A stretch of DNA of 64,000 bases from Rhytidiadelphus loreus (GCA_947034895.1 OX344765.1:26913001-26977000), one strand, 5' to 3'; positions 11,273-22,682 are shown, counted from the first letter of the stretch. The notes: generated by a model from the letters alone, not told the origin. Made by a program: numbers and translations.

Positions 11273-12180
11273 TAGCCAAATTTGGAGGCCGACCTTCAAA
11301 TCTTAGAAGCCAGTCATTGTTTGTCTTGGTACGTGTGGCGGCAGGCCATTTTTTGTACTGATATATAACGTTGTGTAATAATATATAACGTTGTACTACA
11401 CAGGGCAGATTGTGATAAACAGGCACGAGGCTCCATTTGTGCAATCTGTGTTCGACTCCAAGCCAGGGCAGTCTTGGACGCTCCCGGCAGAAAAAGATAT
11501 CGGAGGATGCCTTCAAGGATGCCAACTCCTCGTCTCCAATTCGTTGTCCAATGTGGATCCCGATGCATGTAGCTTCCAAGAACATTCTACATCCAAAAAT
11601 ATAAAAGTTCACCGAAAAAAGGGGAGAGGAGGAGTTGTTCCGCATTGGGAACGACGTTCCATGAGCAAACGTTGCTTAGACGTTGCTTAAACGTTGCTCA
11701 ATCACTCTCTCTCCTCCTTGCCACCCAAACGTTGTTCAAATGTTGCTCAAAAACTTGGACCCCACAAAAACGTTGCTTACAAACGTTGCTAAGGCCCCTC
11801 ATTTCTAGTAGTGTACCTCAACCAAATTTTCAACACAGCTGCGTCAACATACAGCGACCCTCTCACAAATTTTCTCCTCCTCACAACCTTCACAACTTAA
11901 ACCACCAACACCAAGCACCCCGGAAGGAAAGGAATTTCTATTTTAAATTATCAAGATGCACACCAAGTAGTTCACGGGCAGTAGAAAATCAGCCTAAAAT
12001 CCAACAGTCCAAAATACTCTCCCGCAATTAATTAAACTCTCTGAAAATTCTCTCACCAAGCTCACAATCCAAACCAGCAGGTTGGCTGCTCTCACGAAAG
12101 GGAAGAAATTTGTACCAAAAATTTTCAGCATGAACGCGAGATAGCATAAATCCAACAGTGCACGAGAGTGCGATTTCACC

Positions 12181-12729
12181 TGAAGGCAAACTCCGTTGCC
12201 GAATCCCTTCGATGATCGAAGGTCGGAACCTGGGAATTAGTGTACGAGCTAGCTAGTTGCCCCAAAACATGGCCCTCAAAAGGTTCCCGACGTGGGATTT
12301 AAAGCCCGCGATCGAGCGGGTGGCTCCCACATTCCCCCCTCGAGCGTTCAGATTCGGAATCAAACGGGAATCGGGAATCGAAAGGAATGATGAAAGAAGA
12401 TGGCCGGCGGGGGTGCGACAAGCGTTTGCGTTGGAATTCAGCGAGAGGTGCCGGGGAGGAAGCGAAGCTTCGTTGACGGTGGTTTCCAGGGCTTCGGCTG
12501 GGCCGGGATGGGGAATGGCCCCGTTCACACTTGGGGAAGGCGGTCTACCGCTGCCGCTTCTTCCACTGGCACAACGAGAGTTGGAGAATAGAAGCTTGTA
12601 CAATAACCAAATAGAGGTCATCTTTAACTTCAGTTAAGCTTATTGTGGGCCGGAAGGAGTTGCAACCTGAGTTCAATTGACTGGAGTGGTTATGGAAAAA
12701 GTGCACTTTGGTCAGTATTTGGTTTTGAG
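12181..12729. other. GC-rich island, no gene recognised
   Basis: About 12,240-12,600 is clearly more GC-rich than its surroundings and is open on both strands (plus 12,257-12,637; minus 12,253-12,621). Such overlapping openness reflects base composition rather than coding. No domain or motif is recognisable. It may be a relic of an exon or promoter. Confidence 0.4.
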
Positions 12730-12733
12730 TTAA

Positions 12734-13604
12734 CCCCTCATCGCCGGAGGTCTATTGGAAAGCAAAAACATCATTGCTTTTTGAAGACTGAGTTGTAGTT
12801 CAAAATTTCAGTAAGGTATAGAAATCTCAACTGTACAATCTTGTAGAGTACATGTTGTAGATGATGTGAATCAAATTTGGAGTCATTTGATTGCGTAGAT
12901 TGAAAGATTATAATGTTTTAGTGTTGAAAAAGGATGCTGAGATTTTTCTAGAAACACACTTGGAGGTCAAATTCGATTTCTAAACCTACTCAAATGGAAA
13001 AAATTTAAACTTTAAACTACAAAGTGATTCAAAAACTAGAATACAAACAAATCTGTAAAAGAAAATATCATAGAATTGACTCGTTGTGTCTCCAAAATGA
13101 CTTTCAAATGTCAAAAAATAGCAAGAAAAGTTGCAAGAAACACCTCTAAGGTTGAACCTCCTACTAAAATGCTTCTCAGTCACTCAATACTTCTTGTGTT
13201 GAGATGAAATTTTAGCCACATAAACTAGAGTAGTATATACATCTTTTCAAAAATTATTATTAGAAATTGACACTATATGAAGAAGATACAAGCCCCCGAA
13301 GTTTTAGCCCCCCGATTTTTTTTATTGAAAATGAACATTGGATGAAGGAGATACAAGCCCCTGAAGTTTTAGCCTTCAAATGCAATTTCGTGAACCCAAA
13401 TTGAACCTGTGAACTTCAATTGGCTTCCAAGAAATCATTACATCTTGGATTGATATGTTAATTTTACCACATAAACTAGAAGAGAGAGCGCAAATTTTCC
13501 AACAAGTTTTATTGAATTCGGACATCAGATGCAAAAGTTACATCACTTTGAATTGGACTTGAAATTATGTGAGGACACTTTTCAACCCCTCCAGCGATGA
13601 GGGG
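12734..13604. mobile_element. TTAA-flanked element, 871 bp
   Basis: Inverted termini CCCCTCATCGC(C/T)GGAGG (17 bp, one mismatch) end at TTAA on both sides (12,730-12,733 and 13,605-13,608). The interior is AT-rich and holds a two-copy repeat around GATACAAGCCCC(C/T)GAAG (about 13,285 and 13,350). No coding capacity. Confidence 0.65.
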
Positions 13605-13608
13605 TTAA

Positions 13609-14985
13609 CCCTTGAACAACATTCACTTGCCTAGTGGACAACCTAAAGGGCGATCAAAAATCTCCTTGAAAATCAGGGTATGTGTTTTGTTTCTTGCCCA
13701 AAGTTTGTGCTACCTTAGCATGCAAAAGTGAAAAATGAATAGTGCTTTGACTTTGCATCTAAAATGCGGTGCTTGGCAAGTAGTATTCACTAATAACGTG
13801 GGATTATTGAAGGTTGAAACATTCCAAAAAAATCCCCAAAACACTTTTTGTCAACAATTCTCTCAAAACCAAGCTTGAGGGGCTTGGTTTGTCATTTAGA
13901 AGTTAAGGTTTTAAATTGAAGATTCTTGACTTAAATTATAATCCCATGTTTTATACTCCTAATGACATATGAGTTCATGATGATGAAAGCAAAACTAGGA
14001 ACAAAATTCAAAAGAGTTCTATTTTGGATCAAAAATGATATTGATTTGGTAGTTTTATGTTTTTTTGTTATTCATAGGCAAAGTATCCCCATGTTGACTT
14101 TCACTATACTACTAATTTTAATTAGTGATTTTTTTCTTTTAATTTAATTTTTAAAATACATCTTTTGTATTGTCAATGGATCCTCTAAAACACACAATCC
14201 AAATGTGATGATAAATATTGTAGTTGAGTTCCCACGTAGAGTGGGGCTTGAGGAGCATGGGTTCCACTTGTGCCTATGTATGTGTTGAAGTTAGTTGTTG
14301 AACTAAATGCAAAGTGGCTCTCTTCAATTGGGCTCTTCTCATTCCGGCCTCAAGGAATTGTACAGGCACAAGGCTAATCACATGTCACTTGCTCCATTAA
14401 AATCATTTTTTTTTTTCATTTTTTATGAAGTGCTAAAGTGGCGATATAAAATTTTAAAATGTTACTCTAAATTTCAAAATTCATTCATATGATATTGGAT
14501 AGAAAATATCACATTCATACATATTACATATCCATAATTTGGTTTTCATCCACAATCTGGCGATTTCATCCAAGTTCTTTTTCTTAATTTGAAGTTTTCT
14601 AGTAAAAAAGTTCATGGATTTTCATCATTGTTTAGCTAAATCATTTTTTTCTGGTGCAATTTGGCACTATAAATCCAAAAAAACCCCACCCTAATTAGAA
14701 TAGTTTTTAATTTCTCAAAGACCATTATTTAATACTATGGCAAATTACATTGAAGAACAGTTTGTTTATTTTCCAACTGCCACTGTATGTAAACAAATGA
14801 AATCCAATTGGAAAAAATGTTTTGTAAAAATTGGTAAAGTACCTTCCTTTGAAATGGGAATTGCATACTAACACCTTTACCTTATTACAATATTTCCCTG
14901 ATGATATAGAAACACCATTCATAAATATCAATTGCATATGTGAACATAAATGATGTATACCAATTGCAGATGTGTTGTAGTACAA
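13609..14985. other. AT-rich intergenic stretch
   Basis: No gene is seen. It contains the left copy of a roughly 280-bp direct repeat (14,413-14,690); the remainder is AT-rich sequence with chance ORFs of about 60 codons. Confidence 0.5.
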
Positions 14986-16525
14986 TTAACCCTCAAGTGC
15001 CTAAGCCTTTCCAAGTGTGTTTTTCCTATGAAAAAAGAGCATGGGCTTATAGTTATCTCCATTGAAGCAAATTGATTTTTTTTCAAACTCTAACTCTATG
15101 GATGTTTAAAGAGCTTGCTTATTAGTATGCACACCAATTTTGAGTGCAAAATTGCATAAGAGTTGTGAGATTATAAGAAGATAAATGTACATTTTTTATT
15201 TTTAGTATGTTGACCTTCCCCACAATGTTTCAAAAATTTGCAGATAAAAGCTTTTGGGGATTGGAGGTGACATGAACAACTACAAGTTGTGTTAGCACAC
15301 TAAAATGCACTCTCAAAAAACTTAATATCACTTGAAAAGCTATTAAACTCATTACACAATCCACCTTGCAATTGTTGAAATGCAATTTTTTTTATAAGTA
15401 TAAATGACAAATAACTCCAAATCAACACTTGCTTGTTTAAATTTTCAATGGTGAAAATCATGAAAACACTTTACTCTTTCCATTGGGACCATTTTCAAAG
15501 CAAATCGATAAGTACAAGTTTTTAGATCTCAAATCAAGTGAAATTGCTCAAAGTTGAAAAATGAAGTAAAATTAGCAAGCTTTACTCTTCCACTGATGGA
15601 CATGTATGGCTTTGGAGACCTCTCAACAATCAAATATGTACCTTTTTCAGTCAAAACTGAAAGTTTTCAATAGTTAGCCCTAAGAATTGCCCCCCAAAAA
15701 ATTTAAAACGGTCAAACAAATTTAACAGCCCACTACAAAATGAGCTTGAAATTTCAGATCAACCATATATGGTTTCCCAGGCATTTAAGGGTTAAGATTC
15801 ACTTCCAAAAACAAATGCGCAAAAAGGTTTCCTCTTGCAAATTTTGTTGCAACTCAATGGTAACATGCTTCAAATTTTGTGGAGAAAAAGCTACAGTACG
15901 TCCTTCATCATATAGTGTGGTATGAATTTGCGTTCCCATCGCAGAGTTCACAGAGTTCAAGTGTTGTGTGTGTTTCTTGTTTTGTTCGAGTGTTGTCAAT
16001 GGTGGGTTTACTCTACCTCTTGCACAAGAAAAAAACAGAATTGAGAATTGATTCCAAGATAAAGAAGTGTGAGATATAGATATTCATTTAAAAAATAATT
16101 TTCATGCATAATATTGCTATCAAATTAATCTAAGTAACTTTAACAAAATGTTCCCTTCTACAATCCCTTCCCATGCAAACAAAATGATTTATAATTATTC
16201 TCATATGACATTGTACGAAAATACATGCATGTCTTCATCACGGCTTTTTTTATTTTTTATTTTTTTATGAAGTGCCAAAGTGCCAATAAAAAATGTTATA
16301 GTGGTGCTTCATATTTCAACATTCATCTACATATTGGATAGAAAATATCACATCAGGACATACCACATATCCATAATTCTATTTTCATCCACAATTTGGC
16401 AATTTCATCCCAAATTTATTTTTTAGTTTGAAGTTTTTTGGCAAAAAACTTCCCGGTTTGTTATCGTTTTTTAGCCAAATTATTTTTTTCTAATACGATC
16501 TAGCACTACGAAGCCAAAGAAAAGT
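14413..16525 (+). repeat. Pair of diverged direct repeats, about 280 bp each
   Basis: 14,413-14,690 and 16,250-16,525 share, in the same order and orientation, TTTATGAAGTGC(T/C)AAAGTG, ATATTGGATAGAAAATATCA, CATATCCATAATT, TTTTCATCCACAAT(C/T)TGGC and TTTTTTTCT. The TTAA element 14,990-15,791 lies between them. They could be old LTR-like repeats or two copies of one mobile element; termini are not clear. Confidence 0.6.
14990..15791. mobile_element. TTAA-flanked element, 802 bp
   Basis: Termini CCCTCAAGTGCCT (left) and CCCTTAAATGCCT (right, minus strand) end at TTAA (14,986-14,989 and 15,792-15,795). It is the same size class as the elements at 10,014 and 12,734, but the internal sequence is different. 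No transposase frame. Confidence 0.58.
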
Positions 16526-16633
16526 CCTTGGTTCTCATTTGTAAGCCAAATCAATCTACAAAAACAAGGCAATTTGTATATTGTAGGTAAGCCTTTAAAA
16601 GTTAATCCACATTTGTGTTGCATATTGAATTGC

Positions 16634-17228
16634 TTCGTGGATTTTGAAGTTGGGTTTGATTGTTTGTCTTTGTTGAATCAAGGTCAACATCATAAAGAAC
16701 TATTGATATGTGTATACAAAAATCAACTATTCTTTCCTTTTCTATGGTGCGTGCAATGGATTTTGAAGTTGAGTTTGACGCGCAGGGAGAATTGACCCCC
16801 TCATTGCCCCGGTCAACTTTGGTTTGAAAAAAAAGTCCCCTATGTTTTGCCAATTTTTTTGTAATTATTGCCTCACCTCCAAGTAATATGGGGCCTCTGA
16901 TTGCAAATATGAATTTAGACTTTCAAAAAAAAATTAAGCCTTGCAAATAAAAAATTCCAGGGTTTGCCCTGGAGGGACAATGAGGGGTCAATTCACCCTG
17001 GCCGAGTTTGATTGTTTGTCTTTGTCGAATTGAGGTCAACATCATAAACAACTATTGATGTGTGCATACAAAAATCAACTATTCTTTCCCTTTCTATGAT
17101 GCGTGCAATGGATTTTGAAGTTGGGTTTTGATTGTTTGTCTTTGTCGAATTGAGGTCAACATCATAAAGAACTATTCGATCCATGTGTATACAAAAATCA
17201 AGTATTCTTTCCCTTTCTATGATGCGTG
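16634..17228 (+). repeat. Three tandem copies of a roughly 120-bp unit, split by a MITE
   Basis: Units start at about 16,634, 17,005 and 17,110. They share GTTTGATTGTTTGTCTTTG, AGGTCAACATCATAAA(G/C)AACTATT, ACAAAAATCAA(C/G)TATTCTTTCC and ATG(G/A)TGCGTGC. The hAT-like MITE at 16,779-17,003 separates the first unit from the second. Confidence 0.7.
16779..17003. mobile_element. hAT-like MITE, 225 bp, 8-bp target duplication
   Basis: Flanked by the 8-bp direct repeat GAGTTTGA (16,771-16,778 and 17,004-17,011), the length typical of hAT insertions. Inverted termini are CAGGG(A/T)GAATTGACCCC followed by TCATTG, with a few extra bases outside. The interior is short and non-coding. Confidence 0.7.
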
Positions 17229-18432
17229 CCGTTGTGTACATTTCTACAGTTCTCTTGAAAGAAGATGCGCCAGGTAAGCAAGCTGAGGCCACTTTTCGGC
17301 CAGAGCGTCTATCCAGGTCTAGAGTCTACTGTAGACAGAAAGGTTGACGACAGTGGAAAAGAGAGAGAGGTCCCGTTCACATTCACATGTAGTTATCATT
17401 TCCACGTCTTTGGCCTTGCCCGTTTTACTGCATTTCCCCATGCTGGCTTGTTTTTGTTTTGTTTTTAAGACAAATGCACGTTGGCATGTTGTTTTGTTTT
17501 GTTTTGTTTTCTTTGAGACAAATGAATCGGAATAGCCATCCGTTGGCACGTTTGAAATCCACGAGCTGGACAATTGATAGTCGTGGCACACAACTGACAT
17601 GACTGACAGTTCAATTCCAGTGAACTCAGCTTCTCATTGTGTGCAGTGAAGTGAGACTGACAATTGGTGTTGTTTTCTGACACTATTTTCGACAATTTCT
17701 TCAACCAAGTTGAGGCAAGCAGAACCACCCATTCCCGTCCAGAGTCCCATACCCAACCTGGAGGGTGTAGTTATGGTAGAAGTACCTATTTTGGACAGCC
17801 CCTGTTGTGGACAATAGTTGAATGCACTATTTATTGAGAAATATTCTTTGTTTGTACCTTCTAGTTCACTCATCTCTCTTCCTTCTTTGTATAGGGAGAA
17901 GTGCCAAAGCTACCTGGAATAGGTGAGTCTATGAAATTGGAATGGATCCAAATGAGAAATCCACATATATATTGAATAAAATATTCATACTTAGGAAAAA
18001 AAATTAGACCTTTTTTTTTGGCATTCTTCTTCATCCTTATCGGTTTGCACACATTGAGATCAATTTCTCAACAAATTTCCCATGTAGCACAAGTTGAAAT
18101 GCTTGAGTGATCGAGAATAGGTACTTCTACCTTATTTCCAACCAAGGCTGGAATAGACTTCCAATTGAAGTTTGGAATTTTTTTTTTCTCCTTTCCAAGG
18201 TTGGAACTAGTAAGGTCATGACACATGTCCCGAAGTAGTGAGCAAGAAAGTAGAAAGTAGTGAGTCAGAAAGTAGTTCTTGAATGATTGGATTTGGAAGA
18301 CTTTAGATATTAGACATGGATCGAAGCAAACTTTTGGCTTCCAAAATTCATAGTAACTTTAGTTCAAGTGATAAAATTATAAAATATTTGACAATCCTCA
18401 TCATTTCTATCTTTACACCTCCAAAAATATTT
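17229..18432. other. Intergenic stretch, no gene
   Basis: Contains a (TTTTG)n tract near 17,490-17,510 and short chance ORFs on both strands. No domain, RNA gene or terminal repeats recognised. Confidence 0.45.
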
Positions 18433-18677
18433 ATGGTCAATTTCGTTAAAATGGCGGTATTCCATTAAAATGGCACAAAATGAAACTACTGAAAGAATGA
18501 AAACAATGGAAAGATTGTCCGAGGGGAGTGGAAATGCGTGAACTAGGAGTGATTTGAATGTGCTAGGCATAAAATTGGCACATGTATGACCCTATCGCGG
18601 CAAACTTATTCTCTTTTGTAAAAGATATTCCATTAAAATGGCATGCAAAATACCGCCATTTTAACGAAATTGACCAT
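18433..18677. mobile_element. MITE, 245 bp, with 27-bp inverted termini
   Basis: The left end ATGGTCAATTTCGTTAAAAT and its exact inverted complement at the right end give TIRs that extend through GGCGGTA. Each is followed by a second, separate copy of CCATTAAAATGGCA just inside. A 4-bp ATTT on either side may be the target duplication. Its inner TIR matches that of the 4.2-kb element at 25,079-29,261. Confidence 0.7.
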
Positions 18678-18869
18678 ATTTGCTTCAACTTACACTACTC
18701 TTCATTCGATCCTTTAGGGGTTAAAGAGTGTTGTTATTGAGGGTCTTATAACTAAATTTAGACCTATTTCTAGACTAGATTCACATTACATTGCAAACAT
18801 CACTCCTAACACCAAACTCCTTTTGGCACTTGCTTTTAGGGCTACCTTGGATTTATTTATTGACAATTT

Positions 18870-18909
<40 letters not shown>

Positions 18910-21720
18910 AAATGGAACGGGAGTTTCATTGCCAGTGAAAAGAAACGAGACCAATTTTATGAATTGCCATAATTTTCCAGCACTCTTTTCTGCACTGACT
19001 CTCATTCCCATTTTTCTACATTTTGTCAGTTTGTCAGTTGGGCTCTCTGCCACAAGCCTCCGACTAACTAAAGTTAGGGCCAATGAGTGGTTGCCGCTTT
19101 CTGGTGGAGTGGCTTCTTCGGTTTCCCAAATTTTGGAACTTGGACTCCCGTTGACAAAAGAGTCCACTGGCCACTGCCCTATGGGAGCAACATAAAGAGC
19201 CACCCGAAAGTGGATCTGGTGCACCAAAATTTCAAGGTCATGGGGACAGACAGTAGTCAGTCCATGTGGAGTACGTACTGGACATATATAACGTACAGCA
19301 GCTAGTAGCCAGGTTGCCAATTCCAATGTGCTCCCTTCCCTAGTATACTAATGATATATTTCATACTATGGTCGATACTCCGGAGCCATGATATATTTAT
19401 TTATTAGAGCATCTCCTGCAAATTCTTTCAGCGCCATCATCTCCAACTTTCCACGACGAGGGAGATTCACATTTGGGGTTCTTTACGTACCCCAGCTGAC
19501 TAGCTCCACTTGGATATGATTCCGCATGACCGGATCGATCGAGAGCAAACTAAGAAGAACTCCGTCTGGTCTACCGTAACTTCACGGCGCAAGAGACTCC
19601 CTGGAGTTGTTTTTTCAAGACACTACACCGAAGATCGATCACAGCTTGCATTGGGTTGAGAAGTTAAAGATCCATCTAGCTCCTCAATCATCTCGGAGCC
19701 TTAATTTTGTTTAAACTTGGCTTTTTGAAGAACTGTCTAAAGCTGAATTCTCTAGTTTCATACACCAAAACACCAAGGTCGAAGTTAAGTAGCATTCGTG
19801 AAAATGGAGGAACTGCCAATTCATAACATTGATTGTCACTTCGAAGAAATAATTTAAGTAAGTTGAATGAGCGGACTAACTGTGGATTCAGTTTCGTAAC
19901 CGGTAGACGTGCTAGTTTTGAGCTCAATGTGGCCGGTCCTCGTCTTCACACAATATTTGCTCCTGATAAGCTCTAAGTCTGGTCAAGCTTCTTCACACAA
20001 CACAAAGCCCATTCATAGTTTTATATAATTATATGATGAATTTTTGGAAATTTGTGTCCATCATTTTTTTATTTGCTGCTTTGCCAAGAAATTTCAGATT
20101 TTGTATCTCTTCCCAGAGGGAGAGATGTAGCAATGGTGTGGAATGGTCTAAAAGTTCAAAAGGTATGTTGGCAAAGTGAAACATGTGTTAAAAGTCATGG
20201 TGGCATATTGGGCCCCATCATTCTTAAGAAAACTTTTCTTTATATATAGTAAAATTATGACATGTAGATATTTAGGAGTGGTAGCATTCTACAATTTGGC
20301 ACATGAGGGTTTTTATATAATATTGTACATACTAAAGATCTTATGGAAAAAAGATGTTCAAAGTAACACATTTTTATTTGGGTAGAGATACTTGCAATTC
20401 GCCACTTCCTACCTCCATTTTCAAGGGTCAAAAAACTTTATAGGTTTGGAATAAGGGCATCCCCAATCCATATGCATGAACATGAACAATACCTAAATTT
20501 TCAAGTAGAAGGAGGTGGACCGCTCATTCCGTTCTTGTTAGTTTTTATAAGAAAATTGACCCAATGAAAAGCCGGAAATCCAAACCTCAAATGAACTTTT
20601 TGCATGATATAAAGGAAAGAAAGAAATTCTACATTAAAAAAAGACTTTTCACCCCAAAAAGGGAAGGTTCTATTGATTTGCACAAATAACAATACTTGAA
20701 AAAGCCCGGAAAATGGCAAACCCAAGAATAAAGAGAGACCAATATCAGTTGCATCTGTGTGTTTTCGAATTGTCTCATCATTATGGCCTTAGAGTGATGG
20801 TTTCCAGTTGGATTGGGACTGCTCCTCAACCTTGGGAGTACCTGTACAACACCTGCTTTACAGAATTCGAGGCTTTTGATACGATAGACAGAGAGGATCA
20901 AATATTACTTTCGTGATCTTTATATTCACTGTAGTCAGTCAAATGGGTGCAGGTGAGTCACGCGCTCAATCATAACCGAATCTACACCTGTAGGATTATA
21001 ATATATTACTAGTGTGTGTCCCGTGCCGCTTGCCTCAGCCAAAATCAGCCAAAATCAATGGAAAAAGTAAATAATTTTGTGATTTTGTAATTCATATAAA
21101 CTTCGAAATTCAATAACTTTACACCTTAGGTACAAACGCCACGAAATAAAGCCCAGTGCATCTGTCAATGTAGGGTGCTTTCCAATGGTACCGAGAACAA
21201 GACTAGGGGAGGCACGTTCCGGAGATTACACGTACGTAACAATCAAAACAGCATAACTTTAAGGTATGGATGCATAGAGAAGATGGATGGATATCTGAAT
21301 TTCTTCCAGATTTTTTACTGCAATGATTCTTTCGTGTGGTAGGTGGCACGCGATCAAGAAAAAGCTACGGCTCCTAAAGTTCAGTTGCTTCAACTGTGGC
21401 CATTGAGTAATGCAGTAAGCCATGAACGTGCCAGATCTAGAGGGGAGAAGAATAAGTGCTTGTTGACTTGGGTCCAACACAAGTCGCCGCGACTTGAGAT
21501 ATTACCCGGACGGAATGCACAGACAGGGCGCAAATGGTGACCTTTCACCCCGTTCAAATCACTGACAATTAGGCAGAAATGTATCTGATCGATGCACATA
21601 TATAATTTGCGACCTAGATACAAGCGTTGAAGAAGGAACGGGACAACCCAACCCTCTCTAATTGAACTGCTTCAATTCAGACTGAGGAACAAATCGAGGA
21701 ACAAATGGACTTCTAAATGC
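18678..21720. other. Long intergenic stretch, no gene supported
   Basis: It holds a poly-T run (about 18,879-18,905), a lone CCCCTAAAGG-TTAA half-terminus ending at 18,724, and a roughly 110-bp segment at 21,110-21,220 that recurs at 41,312-41,415. Several 60-140-codon frames have no recognisable family and no splice-supported extension. Confidence 0.45.
21110..21220 (+). repeat. Dispersed repeat copy 1 (partner at 41,312-41,415)
   Basis: Both copies read ACTTT(C)ACACCTTAGGT(A/C)CAAA, then a GTGCATC block, then ATGGTACC(G/A)AG, in the same orientation. About 110 bp, moderately diverged. It is probably the remnant of a mobile element; ends were not defined. Confidence 0.55.
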
Positions 21721-21729
21721 AGACATATG

Positions 21730-22084
21730 TTCACAACTCCGCACGAGGAAGAAGTTGTACTGTACAAGATTTGTACAGTACACGCATGAGAGATTCTCAA
21801 GATATACAAAGGGATGTGCAATTTGCTCAGACCAGCTGGACACACAAAGGTGTACCTTACCTCTAAGAAGACGTAATTGGGAAGAAACGAGAGGCCCGTG
21901 AGAAATGCTTCCGTCCTTCACCAACCTCTTGATATTGTTACAGGGTCTCTTTTTTCTTCTAAAGCGCCAATCCATCCTCCACCAACCTCCTGATCATCTG
22001 TGTTTCCCTGTCTGCAAGTCAAGTGAAGTATCAGCCCTGACTCTTACAGACTGTACGTACAACTTCTTCCTCATGTGGAGTTGC
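21730..22084. repeat. Inverted repeat plus an 11-bp perfect hairpin
   Basis: About 30 bp at 21,732-21,762 (ACAACTCCGCACGAGGAAGA region) recurs inverted at 22,050-22,083. Frames read outward from both arms give related peptides (YNFFLVRSCE and YNFFLMWSCE). Just inside the left arm, GTACTGTACAA and TTGTACAGTAC (21,757-21,781) form a perfect 11-bp stem with a 3-base loop. No function is assigned. Confidence 0.5.
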
Positions 22085-22609
22085 GAGAAATCGAATGAAA
22101 TTACAGACAAGATTATTGCCAAGTCGGACTTCCTGGTACTGACACTCAAACTTGCCGAGCTTACAACAGCAGGGACGGGAAGTACCTTAACATTATCCTC
22201 ACCAACACATGCATACTTGTCAAGGATGGAGTCCGTCACTCTGAATGGCCCCCATTACCTGTGAGGTCATCATTCTCAAAAAGTGCATACTCTTCAACCC
22301 ATGACAAATCAAGAATGATGAGTGTTAGCATCAACAAGAAAAAGGATCACTCATTAATTTAGAGTGCCACACTCCCAAAAGTGATTAATTAATTAATTAA
22401 GCTTACCAAAAATGGCCCACTTGGAGCTCTCATTCTGTGCCGGGGTTCAACCAAGCAACCGAGGGTGTTACACCCCCGATGCCTCTAATACCTGATAAAA
22501 CTTGTACACGAGCTCCAGCTATCCTGAGGGAAACTTACAGTGTTTGCTTTTTGGAGTTCCTACTCAAAAAAGTGAAAAACAGATCCGGAAATATAATGAA
22601 AAAAGTTGT

Positions 22610-22682
22610 GTCTGATCCCAGGTTCGAACTGGGGACCTCTAGTGTGTGAGACTAGCGTGATGACCGACTACACCAACCAGAC
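22610..22682 (-). tRNA. tRNA-Val (anticodon CAC)
   Basis: 73 nt on the minus strand. The 7-bp acceptor stem is GTCTGGT with ATCAGAC (one G-T pair). The D arm has GTG..CAC. The anticodon stem is CTAGT/ACTAG with loop CTCACAC, so the anticodon is CAC, reading GUG valine. The T arm is CCCAG-TTCGAAC-CTGGG. There is no intron. The B box GGTTCGAAC (plus-strand wording) and a TTTTTT run about 8 bases past the 3' end support an intact RNA polymerase III gene rather than a SINE head. Confidence 0.93.

Larger units (their letters stand above)
2946..11813. mobile_element. CACTA (En/Spm-like) transposon, 8.87 kb, non-autonomous, with nested insertions
   Basis: The left terminus CACTACTAGAA at 2946 and the inverted right terminus ending at 11,813 (CACTACTAGAA read on the minus strand) are flanked by an identical 3-bp target duplication, TAC (2943-2945 and 11,814-11,816), as expected for CACTA elements. 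Subterminal regions carry many copies of an ACGTTGCT/AGCAACGT motif in both orientations (about 2981-3102 and 11,668-11,791), which resemble the transposase-binding subterminal repeats known for this superfamily. No TnpD/TNP2-like transposase frame is visible: all ORFs are short and unrelated, so it is a defective or non-autonomous copy. The interior has several tandem repeats and nested TA- and TTAA-flanked elements. No captured host gene was recognised. Confidence 0.88.
2641..12180 (+). repeat. Tandem repeat of about 265 bp, split by the CACTA insertion
   Basis: Copy A (about 2643-2910) and copy B are direct repeats. Copy B's first bases are at 2910-2945, and after the transposon it resumes at about 11,817. 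A degraded third copy follows at about 12,060-12,180. Matching landmarks are CTGCTTCAACAT/CTGCGTCAACAT, CTCACAAATTT, AAGGAAAGGAATT, and CCAGCAGTCCAAGATA/CCAACAGTCCAAAATA. Copy A reads ACGCAAGTTTCCGCT..CTTAC-AAAC at the place where copy B reads ACGCAAATATCCGCT..CTTAC and is then interrupted. Copy A is therefore an empty-site allele for the insertion. The short ORFs inside are not conserved between copies and are not annotated as genes. Confidence 0.7.

Noticed and set aside
12253..12637. 120-codon frames on both strands in the GC-rich island
   Set aside because: Open on both strands because of base composition; no domain and no splice-supported extension.
19688..19927. 79-codon minus-strand frame suspected as a protein remnant
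   Set aside because: No motif or family could be named with confidence.
20960..21035. Helitron 5' end (ACTAGTGTGTGTCCCGTGCC)
   Set aside because: Only a loose resemblance; no TC start at an AT junction and no hairpin-CTRR end could be placed.
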